A stretch of DNA of 44,552 nucleotides from Pseudomonas sp. RGM2987 (GCF_022952855.1 NZ_JALJDX010000182.1:1-44552), one strand, 5' to 3'. Numbered from the stretch's first letter, positions 1 to 8,389 are shown. Program-made: numbers and translations. The notes: a model not told the origin generated them from the sequence alone.

Positions 1-26
1 CATTACATGCGTGACTGACACTGCGC

Positions 27-52
27 CTTCGCGAGCAAGCCCGCTCCCACAG
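27..52. repeat. REP element, family A (single copy at window edge)
   Basis: This is one arm of the common Pseudomonas REP type. Reading leftward it gives GTGGGAGCGGG followed by CTTGCTCGCGAA, and the core GCGGGCTTGCTCGC folds as a short hairpin. Complete pairs elsewhere in the window are about 90 bp long, so the partner probably lies beyond the left edge. It sits downstream of the ccoM-like gene terminator. Confidence 0.85.
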
Positions 53-72
53 GAGGTATGCGTAAACTGAGA

Positions 73-99
73 TAAAAAAAAGGGCGACCGAAGTCGCCC
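73..99 (-). terminator. Rho-independent terminator of the ccoM-like gene
   Basis: On the minus strand the sequence is GGGCGAC, a TTCG tetraloop, GTCGCCC and then a run of eight T. The stem is a perfect 7 bp. It lies 35 bp past the stop codon of the small leftward gene, so that gene appears to be a stand-alone transcript. Confidence 0.9.
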
Positions 100-134
100 A
101 AAATGCCTTGCGTGCTCGTTGTAGCCGGAAAGAC

Positions 135-251
135 CTACGGCTTTTTGCGCTTGTGTGCGTCTTTCCAGATGAATAATCCAAAGCCGGCGAAAAACACGAA
201 CATGAGGCTGACCGTCAACACACCGGCAAACACCACATTATCGATAAACAT
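135..251 (-). CDS. ccoM: CcoM-like small subunit of cbb3-type cytochrome c oxidase
   Basis: This 38-residue protein is one transmembrane helix (about residues 7-29) with a short N-terminus starting MFIDNVVFAG and a basic end reading WKDAHKRKKP. The layout and sequence closely resemble CcoM, the single-helix subunit found in the P. stutzeri cbb3 oxidase structure, as I remember it. In that family it packs against the catalytic subunit in the inner membrane and helps stabilise the complex. AGGAGG lies 6 bp before the ATG, a near-ideal ribosome binding site. An ANR/FNR-type box lies 66 bp upstream and a perfect terminator follows, so it looks like a monocistronic gene induced by low oxygen. No other cco genes are in the window, consistent with ccoM being encoded apart from ccoNOQP. 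The assignment rests on remembered sequence; function in this strain is inferred. Confidence 0.8.
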   Translation of the reverse strand: MFIDNVVFAGVLTVSLMFVFFAGFGLFIWKDAHKRKKP

Positions 252-317
252 GACTGGCCTCCTGGTCTTGCCCCTGTTGCGATGGGTTCAAGTTAACCAA
301 TCAGGCCCGCAAGGAAA

Positions 318-331
318 TTGACCAGGGTCAA
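318..331 (-). promoter_or_regulatory. ANR/FNR-type box upstream of ccoM
   Basis: The sequence is TTGAC-CAGG-GTCAA, a perfect dyad matching the ANR/FNR consensus TTGA(T/C)-N4-(A/G)TCAA. If the factor acts at the usual class II position, 41.5 bp before transcription start, transcription would begin near 283. That leaves a leader of about 32 nt carrying the AGGAGG site. ANR activates cbb3-2 oxidase genes in Pseudomonas at low oxygen, which fits the downstream gene. The -10 is weak (TAACTT at 295-290). Confidence 0.75.
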
Positions 332-396
332 TAACGCCCACGACGGGGCGCAAAGGTGGGGAAATAACTGATCTGTATCAATGGATCGAGGGGGAG

Positions 397-558
397 TCAG
401 CGCTTTTTCGGTTTGTTCTTGGGTTTCTTCTTGGGCTTACCCAAGGGCATGGCCTGTTCGAAAGCCTGGCGGACTTCGTTGAGGCGTTTTTCATTGAGGT
501 CATGAACGCGCTTGGCGCGCTCGGCGCTGAGGTCGATCAACTTGTCGTCTTGGCTCAT
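397..558 (-). CDS. Small lysine-rich protein of unknown function
   Basis: The 53-residue protein begins MSQDDKLIDLSAERAKRV, continues as a charged amphipathic helix and ends in a basic tail (GKPKKKPKNKPKKR). I start it at the ATG at 558. The longer reading to 663 would overlap the stop region of the gene upstream and adds low-quality sequence. The tail resembles nucleic-acid-contacting extensions, but no named domain is recognised. It lies 83 bp downstream of another small leftward gene and may be co-transcribed with it. No strong Shine-Dalgarno is visible, so the start is only moderately certain. Function unknown. Confidence 0.6.
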   Translation of the reverse strand: MSQDDKLIDLSAERAKRVHDLNEKRLNEVRQAFEQAMPLGKPKKKPKNKPKKR

Positions 559-641
559 GGCGTGTCGGCATCGTGCAGTGAATTGCGGATGCGCCCATGA
601 TGCGGGCTGCGCGCGGCGTTGACCAGCCTGCGTGCGTTGGA

Positions 642-983
642 TCAGATCTGGATATCGACCCACAGGCCCTGGCGCGACTCTTCTTCCATCAGCGGCACCA
701 CCGGCACGGTGTTGTCAGCGTTGAGTTCGGTGCCCGGCACGGCCAGATGTTCCTCGGGGTCTTCATCGGCTTCGCGGCGGCGCTTGTCGCGATCCTGCCG
801 GCGTTGCTGCTCCTCGCGCAGCAACAGTGCAGCCTCTTCCGGATCACGCTTTTGCAGGTCGATGGTGCTTTCACTGGAGCTTTCCTGCACCGGGACCACG
901 GGCGGTATGTCCGGTCGCTGGCGAACCGGATCCTGCTGCGCGGTGATGGGTACGGCGCTCAATGGGAGCGTAGGTATCAACAT
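642..983 (-). CDS. Conserved-type hypothetical protein, charged and proline-rich
   Basis: The 113-residue protein has a proline-rich N-terminal third, a strongly charged middle (about 45-80, with runs such as REEQQRRQDRDKRRREADE likely to form a helix) and an acidic/hydrophobic C-terminus ending GLWVDIQI. There is no convincing signal peptide or membrane span. GAGGAG lies about 7 bp before the ATG, a good ribosome site, and the frame is uninterrupted, so I take it as real. It is transcribed away from rapA. Proteins of this kind in Pseudomonas are, as I recall, sometimes labelled aspartate-semialdehyde dehydrogenase. Nothing here supports that: it is far too short and has no dehydrogenase motif. 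Function unknown. Confidence 0.65.
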   Translation of the reverse strand: MLIPTLPLSAVPITAQQDPVRQRPDIPPVVPVQESSSESTIDLQKRDPEEAALLLREEQQRRQDRDKRRREADEDPEEHLAVPGTELNADNTVPVVPLMEEESRQGLWVDIQI

Positions 984-1083
984 AGGAATCTCCTCTCTTC
1001 AAGCTGTCGGCTGCAAAGGGGGCAACTTGAACCGCCGGTCTGAAACTTGTGACCCAGTTGGCATTGCCGTAAGACTCAGGTCC

Positions 1084-1158
1084 AAGCCTGTTGGATCATC
1101 AGACAGGCTTAAGTTCCGTGCCATCCGCTCCCCAATCGCCCCGATGGCACCCCGGAAC
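1084..1158. other. Two adjacent stem-loops between divergent genes
   Basis: AAGCCTGT (1084-1091) pairs with ACAGGCTT (1103-1110) around an 11-nt loop. Immediately after, GTTCCGTGCCATC (1113-1125) pairs with GATGGCAC-CCC-GGAAC (1143-1158), with a 3-nt bulge and a 17-nt loop. Neither is followed by a T run, so neither is a standard terminator. They lie just upstream of the probable rapA promoter and could be operators or part of the leader of the leftward gene at 983. Role unknown. Confidence 0.45.
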
Positions 1159-1171
1159 GTGCGTAAGTCCT

Positions 1172-1202
1172 TTGGTCTGAAGGATCATTCCGTTAAGATA
1201 AT
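1172..1202 (+). promoter_or_regulatory. Probable sigma70 promoter of rapA
   Basis: TTGGTC is followed after 16 bp by TAAGAT, which overlaps GATAAT. The -10 region is 33 bp before the rapA start codon, so the leader would be about 25 nt. This was picked by eye and is not unique. Confidence 0.4.
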
Positions 1203-1231
1203 CGGCTTTTTCAAGGCGGGAGTCAGGCAGC

Positions 1232-4078
1232 ATGGCGCAGCAGTATCAACCGGGGCAACGCTGGATCAGTGACAGCGAAGCCGAGCTGGGTTTAGGCACC
1301 GTTCTGGCACAGGATGGCCGCTTGTTGACCGTGCTCTACCCGGCCACTGGCGACACTCGCCAGTACGCGCTACGGAATGCGCCCCTCACCCGTGTACGGT
1401 TTTCGCCGGGCGACGTGATCACTCACTTCGAAGGCTGGAAAATGACCGTGCGCGAAGTCGACGACGTCGATGGATTGCTGGTCTATCACGGCCTCAATGG
1501 GCAGAACGAAGTCGTCACCCTGCCGGAAACCCAACTGTCGAACTTCATCCAGTTCCGCCTGGCGAGCGACCGTCTGTTTGCCGGCCAGATCGACCCGCTG
1601 GCCTGGTTTTCCCTGCGTTATCACACCCTGGAACACACCAGCCGCCAGTTGCAGTCTTCGCTCTGGGGCCTTGGCGGCGTGCGCGCCCAGCCGATCGCCC
1701 ACCAGTTGCACATCGCCCGTGAAGTGGCCGACAGGATTGCACCACGGGTCTTGCTCGCCGACGAAGTGGGCCTGGGCAAGACCATCGAGGCCGGCCTGGT
1801 CATCCACCGCCAGCTGCTTTCCGGCCGCGCCAGCCGCGTGCTGATCCTGGTGCCGGAGAACCTCCAGCACCAGTGGTTGGTGGAAATGCGTCGACGCTTC
1901 AACCTGCAGGTTGCGCTGTTCGACGAAGAGCGCTTCATCGAAAGCGATGCCAGCAACCCGTTCGAAGACACCCAACTGGCGCTGGTCGCGCTGGAATGGC
2001 TGGTGGACGACGAGAAGGCCCAGGATGCGCTGTTCGCCGCCGGGTGGGACCTGATGGTGGTCGACGAGGCCCATCACCTGGTGTGGCACGAAGATCAAGC
2101 CAGCCCGCAATATGCGTTGGTGGAACAGCTGGCCGAGACGATCCCCGGTGTGCTGTTGCTGACCGCGACCCCGGAGCAATTGGGCCAGGACAGTCACTTC
2201 GCCCGCCTGCGCCTGTTGGACCCGAACCGTTTCCATGACCTCAAGGCGTTCCGCGCCGAGAGCGAAAACTATCGCCCGGTGGCCGAAGCGGTGCAGGAGC
2301 TGCTGGACAAGGGTCGTCTGTCGCCCGAAGCCCACAAGACCATCCAGGGTTTCCTGGGCAACGAAGGCGAAGCCCTGCTGACCGCCGTCAATGATGGCGA
2401 TGTCGAAGCCAGCGCCCGCCTGGTGCGCGAACTGCTGGACCGCCATGGCACCGGCCGCGTGCTGTTTCGCAATACCCGCGCCGCCGTGCAGGGCTTCCCG
2501 GAGCGCAAGCTGCACGCCTACCCGCTGCCGTGCCCGGACGAATACCTCGAGCTGCCGTTGGGCGATCACCCCGAGCTTTACCCGGAAGTCAGCTTCCAGG
2601 CCCAGCCGGACGCCAATGAAGAAGAGCGCTGGTGGCGCTTCGACCCGCGGGTCGAGTGGCTGATCGACACCCTGAAAATGCTCAAGCGCACCAAAGTGCT
2701 GGTGATCTGCGCCCACGCCGAAACCGCCATGGACCTGGAAGACGCCCTGCGCGTGCGCTCCGGCATCCCGGCCACGGTGTTCCACGAGGGCATGAACATC
2801 CTGGAGCGTGACCGCGCCGCGGCCTATTTCGCCGACGAAGAGTTCGGCGCCCAGGTGCTGATCTGCTCGGAAATCGGCAGCGAGGGTCGTAACTTCCAGT
2901 TCGCCCATCACCTGGTGCTGTTCGATCTGCCGGCGCACCCGGACCTGCTGGAGCAGCGCATCGGTCGCCTGGACCGGATCGGCCAGAAGCACACCATCGA
3001 GCTGCACGCGCCATATCTGGAAAACAGCCCGCAGGCGCGGTTGTTCCAATGGTATCACGAAGCCCTGAATGCGTTCCTCAACACCTGCCCGACCGGCAAC
3101 GCCCTGCAACATCAGTTCGGCCCGCGCCTGCTGCCGTTGCTGGAAGAAGCCGACGATGGCCAGTGGCAAGCGCTGATCGACGAGGCCCGCGCCGAACGCG
3201 AACGTCTGGAAGCCGAGCTGCACACCGGTCGCGACCGTTTGCTGGAGCTCAATTCCGGCGGCGCGGGAGAAGGCGATGCGCTGGTGGAAGCGATTCTGGA
3301 GCAGGATGACCAGTTCGCCCTGCCGATCTATATGGAAACCCTGTTCGATGCCTTCGGTATCGACAGCGAAGACCATTCGGATAACGCGCTGATCCTCAAG
3401 CCGAGCGAAAAAATGCTCGACGCCAGCTTCCCGCTGGGCGACGACGAAGGCGTGACCATCACTTACGACCGCAACCAGGCGTTGTCCCGCGAAGACATGC
3501 AGTTCATCACCTGGGAACACCCGATGGTGCAAGGCGGCATGGACCTGGTGTTGTCCGGCTCCATGGGCAACACCGCCGTGGCGCTGATCAAGAACAAGGC
3601 CCTCAAGCCAGGCACCGTGCTGCTGGAACTGCTCTACGTCAGTGAAGTGGTCGCCCCGCGCTCGTTGCAACTGGGCCGTTACCTGCCGCCAGCCGCCCTG
3701 CGCTGCCTGCTGGATGCCAATGGCAATGACTTGGCGGCCCGGGTTTCGTTCGAGACCCTGAACGACCAGCTCGAAAGCGTGCCCCGCGCCAGCGCCAACA
3801 AGTTCATCCAGGCCCAGCGCGACCAGCTGACGCCGCGGATCAACGCCGGCGAACAGAAGATCGCCCCACGTCACGCCGAACGCGTGGCCGAGGCCCAGCG
3901 CCGCCTGGCGGCCGACACCGACGAGGAACTGGCCCGCCTGACCGCCCTGCAAGCGGTCAACCCGACCGTGCGCGACAGCGAACTGGTGGCGTTGCGCAAA
4001 CAACGCGAGCAAGGCCTGGCGATGCTTGAAAAGGCAGCGTTGCGGTTGGAAGCGATCAGGGTGTTGGTGGCGGGCTGA
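1232..4078 (+). CDS. rapA: RNA polymerase-associated ATPase RapA
   Basis: This 948-residue SWI2/SNF2-type ATPase binds RNA polymerase and promotes its recycling after transcription. The length is close to that of E. coli RapA (968). The N-terminal Tudor-like region (about 1-110) is followed by the two RecA-like lobes. Motif I is DEVGLGKT (177-184), motif II is DEAH (278-281) and motif VI is [11 protein letters not shown] (575-585), which carries the arginine finger. The rest is the RapA-specific C-terminal region, with several charged helices near the end. All key ATPase residues are intact. It is monocistronic, with its own promoter and a strong terminator 20 bp after the stop. A weak GGGAG lies about 10 bp before the ATG. 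Confidence 0.97.
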   Translation: MAQQYQPGQRWISDSEAELGLGTVLAQDGRLLTVLYPATGDTRQYALRNAPLTRVRFSPGDVITHFEGWKMTVREVDDVDGLLVYHGLNGQNEVVTLPETQLSNFIQFRLASDRLFAGQIDPLAWFSLRYHTLEHTSRQLQSSLWGLGGVRAQPIAHQLHIAREVADRIAPRVLLADEVGLGKTIEAGLVIHRQLLSGRASRVLILVPENLQHQWLVEMRRRFNLQVALFDEERFIESDASNPFEDTQLALVALEWLVDDEKAQDALFAAGWDLMVVDEAHHLVWHEDQASPQYALVEQLAETIPGVLLLTATPEQLGQDSHFARLRLLDPNRFHDLKAFRAESENYRPVAEAVQELLDKGRLSPEAHKTIQGFLGNEGEALLTAVNDGDVEASARLVRELLDRHGTGRVLFRNTRAAVQGFPERKLHAYPLPCPDEYLELPLGDHPELYPEVSFQAQPDANEEERWWRFDPRVEWLIDTLKMLKRTKVLVICAHAETAMDLEDALRVRSGIPATVFHEGMNILERDRAAAYFADEEFGAQVLICSEIGSEGRNFQFAHHLVLFDLPAHPDLLEQRIGRLDRIGQKHTIELHAPYLENSPQARLFQWYHEALNAFLNTCPTGNALQHQFGPRLLPLLEEADDGQWQALIDEARAERERLEAELHTGRDRLLELNSGGAGEGDALVEAILEQDDQFALPIYMETLFDAFGIDSEDHSDNALILKPSEKMLDASFPLGDDEGVTITYDRNQALSREDMQFITWEHPMVQGGMDLVLSGSMGNTAVALIKNKALKPGTVLLELLYVSEVVAPRSLQLGRYLPPAALRCLLDANGNDLAARVSFETLNDQLESVPRASANKFIQAQRDQLTPRINAGEQKIAPRHAERVAEAQRRLAADTDEELARLTALQAVNPTVRDSELVALRKQREQGLAMLEKAALRLEAIRVLVAG

Positions 4079-4097
4079 TTGCCTTGAGCTACACAAG

Positions 4098-4124
4098 AAG
4101 CCCGCAGCGATGCGGGCTTTTTTT
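4098..4124 (+). terminator. rapA terminator
   Basis: AAGCCCGCA, a GCGA tetraloop and TGCGGGCTT form a 9-bp stem followed by a T run. Confidence 0.9.
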
Positions 4125-4146
4125 GTGTCATGTCTAGCGCACAACC

Positions 4147-4271
4147 TGTGGCGAGGGGATTTATCCCCGCTGGGCTGCGAAGCAGCCCCCCATGATCACG
4201 GACCACCGCGACGTATCAGTCAAATGCAGAGGTTGCTGCGCAACCTAGCGGGGATGAATCCCCTCGCCACA
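4147..4271. repeat. REPIN-like inverted pair, family B (diverged copy)
   Basis: The outer arms are TGGCGAGGGGATTTATCCCC and its inverse, ending CCCCTCGCCA. Inside are two smaller hairpins: GGGCTGCGAAGCAGCCC on the left and GGTTGCTGCGCAACC on the right. This copy has GATTTATC/GATGAATC where the other five have GAGCTTGCTC/GAGCAAGCTC. It sits between the converging 3' ends of rapA and the Cache protein. Confidence 0.85.
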
Positions 4272-4305
4272 AAGGATTCCATTCAACCGGCAGACCTATT
4301 CAGCC

Positions 4306-5148
4306 TCAAGGACTGTAATACCCCACCGCCACCAGGAAATGCCCGACCTTCTTCAGGTACGCGTGCTTGTCCTCGACCTTGCCAGTCACCGGGTTCTTCC
4401 AGCGATACTCGTATTCCCCCGCATCCTGCTTGCCGATCAGCGCCAGGATCGGCTCGCCCACCGGCTTGCCGTCCGGATCCTTGATCTTGGCGAAGTCGGT
4501 ATTGATCAATCGCAGGTTGGTGCCATGGGCGACATAGCGTCGGGTAGCAAGGTCAACGACAAACACATACAGGTCATCCTGCAAATACCCGCCCTTGAGG
4601 GAGTTGATCGCCGTCAACGTGGCTTTTTCGTTCTTCTGCAGGTCGCTTGACGCCTTGTCCAGCAACGCCCTGGCCTGTTCGGCAGAGGCCCGCGGCAGGT
4701 AGTAACCGACCGCCAGGATCCGCTCGCCGACCCGCTGGAAATACACATGCTTGCGTTCGACTTTGCCATCCGTCCAGTTCTGCCACCGGTACTCGGCTTG
4801 CTGGATACCGCTGGCTTCCGGGGTCTGCAAGGCGTCCTTGAAGGCCTTGCGCAAATCCGGCCCCAACACTTCGGAAACGTCGCGCCCGATCAGCGCCGCC
4901 GACGGGCCACCGCTGGCGAGCATCACCCCTTTGGTGTCCACCACGAACACATAGCGATCCTGGTCGACAAACTCGCCTTGACGGCTGAACACAGCCAAAG
5001 CCTTGTCGCCGTTATCGTGGTAATAGGCCAGGGCCTTTTCCAAGAGCGCCCGGGCCGCCTGGCCATCGTCCGGCGTCGTGGCGTGCGCCTGACCCAGCCC
5101 CAGCAACAGCATTGCGGCCAACCAGGCCATCCTGTGAAGAAACCCCAT
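4306..5148 (-). CDS. Periplasmic tandem single-Cache domain protein
   Basis: The 280-residue protein has a clear signal peptide (residues 1-23, cut after AHA). Two homologous units follow, about 27-155 and 160-280. Each begins with a helical ALLEKA/ALLDKA segment, has a YVFVVD strand (DRYVFVVD, DLYVFVVD) and a YRW-x(n)-GKVE-KH-Y motif, and ends VGYYLP or VGYYSP. This is the fold of small-molecule-sensing single Cache domains (Cache_2/sCache_2). There is no membrane anchor and no transmitter domain, so it is probably a soluble periplasmic binding protein that hands a signal to a partner, or a sensor remnant. No partner kinase or chemoreceptor lies nearby. It is flanked by REP elements on both sides, which suggests a single-gene unit. 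Ligand unknown. Confidence 0.75.
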   Translation of the reverse strand: MGFLHRMAWLAAMLLLGLGQAHATTPDDGQAARALLEKALAYYHDNGDKALAVFSRQGEFVDQDRYVFVVDTKGVMLASGGPSAALIGRDVSEVLGPDLRKAFKDALQTPEASGIQQAEYRWQNWTDGKVERKHVYFQRVGERILAVGYYLPRASAEQARALLDKASSDLQKNEKATLTAINSLKGGYLQDDLYVFVVDLATRRYVAHGTNLRLINTDFAKIKDPDGKPVGEPILALIGKQDAGEYEYRWKNPVTGKVEDKHAYLKKVGHFLVAVGYYSP

Positions 5149-5290
5149 GCGTGCGCCCTCGTTCTTGTTGGTGGTTCAAGAGCTTAGACGGGATGGAGGC
5201 AATATAGAAGTATTCAGGGGGATTGCTGGGGTAATACGCGTTCAGAAGAAAACGTTGGGTCAGTCAGTACTGGATTGCCTGCCAGACCAC

Positions 5291-5447
5291 CTTCGCGAGC
5301 AAGCCCGCTCCCACACTGGATCGTGGCGTGCGCGAAGCTTGAGTCATGCAGGATCAAATGTGGGAGCGGGCTTGCTCGCGAAGGCGGCTTTAAGTCGCTA
5401 CCTTTGACAAGCCTGCCATAGCCATCGCGAGCAGGCTCGCTCCCACA
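5291..5447. repeat. Three REP elements, family A: a REPIN plus a single
   Basis: A reverse-oriented REP (5291-5315) is followed by a forward one (5359-5384) and a second reverse one (5424-5447). The last two are 89 bp end to end, the normal size of the other pairs here, so they form the REPIN and the first is a single. The third arm is a variant, reading CGAGCCTGCTCGCGAT instead of CGGGCTTGCTCGCGAA; the same variant is seen at 44490. They fill most of the 305-bp gap between the Cache gene and the coiled-coil gene. Nothing else is seen there. Confidence 0.85.
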
Positions 5448-5453
5448 AAAGAA

Positions 5454-6326
5454 CTATTGAGCCCGAGCGCTGAGCTGCTGTTGCAGGTGCTGGATCTGCG
5501 CCTGCAAGGTGTTGATGTTGCGGGTGACCTGGCCGCGGAAGGCGTCGAATTCGGCGGTGTTGCCGTTATCCTGCTGGCTCTTGAGCACGATGATTTCTTG
5601 TTCCAGGCGTTCAATGGCCGAGTTGGAGGTGGCTCTTTTCAGGGCGGTGATGTCAGCGCCGATGCTCTTGAGCTGGGCATCCAGCGCACCACCCTCACCC
5701 TGGTTCTTCAGGACGGTCACTTCAGCCGCCAGCGTCTTGACCTGGGCCTGGAGCTCCTTGTTGGCCGCTTGCAGTTGCGTGTTGGTGTTCTGCTGTTCAG
5801 TGGCCTGGGCAATGAGCTGGGCCAGTTCCTTGTCCAGGTCGGCGGACGGACCGAACGTGGCTTGTTGCAATTTGTACTGCTCCTGCAGCTTGCCGTCGAA
5901 TTGCCGGCCCTGTTCCTGCAACTTGGTGTCCAACTGTTTGATCTGCAATTTCAAGGCTTCACTGTCACTCATGACATTGGACTGGCCGGCAACCACCTTG
6001 CCGGAAATGTCCTGCAAGCGCCCCGCTGCGTCTTCGCTGATCCGGGCGAAGCTTTCCTGAGTCGCCACCAGTTGCTGTTCCATCAGGGTAATCTGCTGGA
6101 AGCTCCACCAGGCCAGGAAGCCGAGCGCGCACAGCAAGGCACCGACCAATGCCCACAACGGCCCGGTGCTGGGACCCTTGACCTTGACCGCTGCAACGGG
6201 TGCCGGGCGCGCTTGTACGTGGGGCGCGCGGTTGGGCAGGAAGTCATCGTCATCGGGGACGTCGGCGCGCATCCGCAGGCTCGGTACATCATCGAAGTCG
6301 TCATGTTCATCGTTACGCGTGGGCAT
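5454..6326 (-). CDS. Membrane-anchored coiled-coil protein of unknown function
   Basis: The 290-residue protein has an acidic N-terminal tail (about 1-50, with DDFDD and PDDDDF runs) and one hydrophobic span (about 56-77, GPLWALVGALLCALGFLAWW). A long, glutamine- and leucine-rich region follows (about 80-290) with heptad spacing typical of coiled coil. The topology is probably N-terminus in the cytoplasm and coiled coil in the periplasm. No enzymatic motif is visible. I start at the ATG at 6326, preceded by AAAGG, because the 22-residue extension to 6392 has no ribosome site. Possible roles are envelope scaffolding or partner binding, but the family is not recognised. Confidence 0.7.
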   Translation of the reverse strand: MPTRNDEHDDFDDVPSLRMRADVPDDDDFLPNRAPHVQARPAPVAAVKVKGPSTGPLWALVGALLCALGFLAWWSFQQITLMEQQLVATQESFARISEDAAGRLQDISGKVVAGQSNVMSDSEALKLQIKQLDTKLQEQGRQFDGKLQEQYKLQQATFGPSADLDKELAQLIAQATEQQNTNTQLQAANKELQAQVKTLAAEVTVLKNQGEGGALDAQLKSIGADITALKRATSNSAIERLEQEIIVLKSQQDNGNTAEFDAFRGQVTRNINTLQAQIQHLQQQLSARAQ

Positions 6327-6433
6327 GGGTTCAACCTTTGAGAAACCGGTGTTGGCTTGATGCGGCGAGTATAACCCCATCGTCCGCCGCACCGATTGAC
6401 CTCGAACCCGGGAGTCGGTTCATGACGGGCCGA

Positions 6434-7426
6434 TCAGCGGGCGTCCTGGGCTTTCCACCAGACACAGAACTCATCGAGCGCGGTCCACAGGCTGACCTTA
6501 GGATCGTAATCGAGATGATGCCGGGCGCGGCCGATGTCCAAGGTGAAATTTTTGTTCATGACCTGCATGCCCAGGCGCGACAGCGTCGGTTCGGGGCGAC
6601 CCGGCCACAGCTTGCAGAAGCCTTCGTTCAGGGCAGCGACACTGTAAGCCAGGCCGTAGGAGCGATAACGCCTGACCTGCGGGACTTGCATCTGGCGCAT
6701 CACATAATTGACCACATCCCACAGCGGAACCGGCGCGCCATTGCTGATGTTATAGGCCTTACCCAGGGCAGAATCGGTGGCCAGCAGGCTGCTGAGCAGC
6801 GCTTCGTTGAGGTTCTGCACGCTGGTGAAATCCACTTTGTTCAAGCCATTGCCAACAATCGACAAACGACCCTTGCGCTGCATCTTCAGCAACCGCGGGA
6901 AAATGCTCATGTCACCGGCACCGGTCACGAAGCGCGGGCGCAAGGCCAGCACTTCGAGGCCGAACTCCTGGGCGCCGAAGACTTTCTGCTCGGCCAGGTA
7001 CTTGGTCGCGGCGTAAGGGTGCTTGAAGCGCTTGGGCACTTGTTCTTCCTTCAGCCCAAGGTGGTCACCGCCGTCGAAGTAGATTGACGGCGACGACAGG
7101 TGCACCAGCCGCCGGACCTTCTGCTTCAGACACGCTTCGACGACGTTTTCCGTGACCTGGACATTGCCCTGGTAAAAATCCTGATAACGCCCCCAGAGCC
7201 CGACGGATCCGGCGCAATGCACCACCGCCTCGACATCCAGGCACAGATCGCGGGCCAGCAATGGATCGTTCAGGTCCCCCTGGACAAATTGCGCACCACG
7301 CCGCACCAGGTGCTCCACGCTCTCGGCCCGGCGGCCGGTGACCCGTACATCCAGGCCCTGCTCCAGGGCGAAACGCGCAAAGCGCCCGCCAATGAAGCCG
7401 CTCGCGCCGGTGACCAGAATTTTCAT
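6434..7426 (-). CDS. NAD(P)-dependent epimerase/3-beta-HSD-like oxidoreductase
   Basis: The 330-residue extended short-chain dehydrogenase has the N-terminal nucleotide-binding motif TGASGFIGG (6-14). The catalytic tyrosine and lysine are in YAATK (138-142), and a serine-rich strand (LVHLSSPSIYFDG) lies just before. The 3-beta-hydroxysteroid dehydrogenase-like branch of the family is the closest by eye (VHCAGSVGLWG, NISNGAPVPLWDV). The substrate is unknown; sugar nucleotides, sterol-like or dihydroflavonol-like compounds are all possible. AGGAG precedes the ATG at 7426, which is chosen over the upstream in-frame start. It lies 63 bp downstream of argP on the same strand, but nothing ties it to arginine or lysine export. 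Confidence 0.8.
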   Translation of the reverse strand: MKILVTGASGFIGGRFARFALEQGLDVRVTGRRAESVEHLVRRGAQFVQGDLNDPLLARDLCLDVEAVVHCAGSVGLWGRYQDFYQGNVQVTENVVEACLKQKVRRLVHLSSPSIYFDGGDHLGLKEEQVPKRFKHPYAATKYLAEQKVFGAQEFGLEVLALRPRFVTGAGDMSIFPRLLKMQRKGRLSIVGNGLNKVDFTSVQNLNEALLSSLLATDSALGKAYNISNGAPVPLWDVVNYVMRQMQVPQVRRYRSYGLAYSVAALNEGFCKLWPGRPEPTLSRLGMQVMNKNFTLDIGRARHHLDYDPKVSLWTALDEFCVWWKAQDAR

Positions 7427-7489
7427 GCATGCTCCTGAGCTACAACCTGCCAATTGATTCGTGTGCCGCTTTAACTTGCAGCTTGACGT

Positions 7490-8389
7490 CTATTGCGGCG
7501 TCCAAGGCACCAACCACTGCCGGGACGAACGGATCAATTGCTCGGTCAACAAGCCGAGCAATTGCCCACCATTGCGCCAATGATGCCAGTACAGCGGCAC
7601 ATCGATCGGTTTATCCGCGAGCAATTCCAGTAGCGCGCCTCGCTCCAGTTGCTCGCGCACTTGCAACTCCGGCACCAATCCCCAGCCAAGCCCGGCTTCG
7701 GTGAGGCGGATAAAGCCTTCGGACGAGGGGCATAGATGGTGCTCGAAACCGCCTTCGACGCCCAGGGACGCCAGGTAGCGGTGTTGCAGGAAATCATCCG
7801 GACCGAACACCAGTGCCGGCGTGCGCGCCAGTTGTTCGGCCCGCACGCCGCCGGGAAAGTGCCGGGCGATGAACGCCGGACTGGCCAGCGCCCGGTAACG
7901 CATGGCCCCCAGTAACACGCTGCGGGCGCCGGCCACCGGACGCTCGCTGGCACAGACACAGGCGGCCACTTCGCCGGCACGCATGCGCTTGAGCCCGACG
8001 GTCTGGTCTTCCACCACCAGGTCGAGCAGCAGATGATGTTCGGCGCAGAAATCCCCCACCGCAGCGGCCCACCAGGTCGCCAGGCTGTCGGCGTTCAACG
8101 CAATGCGCAAGCGTTCGGGCAGGCCCTCCTCATCGAGCGCCGGCACCAGACTTTGCAGGTCGCGTTCCAGTAGCCGGACCTGTTGCACGTGGTTGAGCAA
8201 ACGGCGGCCAATCTCGGTGGGGCCCGGTGGCGTCGCCCGTATCAGCACAGGCTGGCCAACCCGCGCCTCCAGCAGCTTGATGCGTTGGGAAATCGCCGAC
8301 TGCGACAACCCCAGCACTTGGGCGGCACGCTCGAATCCGGCCTGTTCGACCACCGCGGCCAGGGCAGAAAGCAGTTTGTAATCGAACAT
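7490..8389 (-). CDS. argP: LysR-family regulator ArgP (IciA), activator of argO
   Basis: The 299-residue protein has an N-terminal winged helix-turn-helix (FERAAQVLGLSQSAISQRIKLLEARVGQPVLIR, about 17-49) and a C-terminal LysR effector domain with features of ArgP. It is divergent from a LysE/ArgO exporter gene across 96 bp, which is the classic argP-argO arrangement in which ArgP senses arginine and lysine and controls the exporter. The start at 8389 (MFDYKLLSAL) matches the usual ArgP N-terminus; the upstream in-frame extension would run through the promoter region. P. aeruginosa has the same order (iciA, exporter, sodB) as I recall. Confidence 0.9.
   Translation of the reverse strand: MFDYKLLSALAAVVEQAGFERAAQVLGLSQSAISQRIKLLEARVGQPVLIRATPPGPTEIGRRLLNHVQQVRLLERDLQSLVPALDEEGLPERLRIALNADSLATWWAAAVGDFCAEHHLLLDLVVEDQTVGLKRMRAGEVAACVCASERPVAGARSVLLGAMRYRALASPAFIARHFPGGVRAEQLARTPALVFGPDDFLQHRYLASLGVEGGFEHHLCPSSEGFIRLTEAGLGWGLVPELQVREQLERGALLELLADKPIDVPLYWHHWRNGGQLLGLLTEQLIRSSRQWLVPWTPQ

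Noticed and set aside
642..983. Aspartate-semialdehyde dehydrogenase label for the 113-residue protein
   Set aside because: Too short, with no NADP-binding or catalytic cysteine motif.
1370..4144. A 924-codon open frame antisense to rapA
   Set aside because: It mirrors the high-GC codon pattern of rapA, runs through its terminator and has no recognisable domain or ribosome site.
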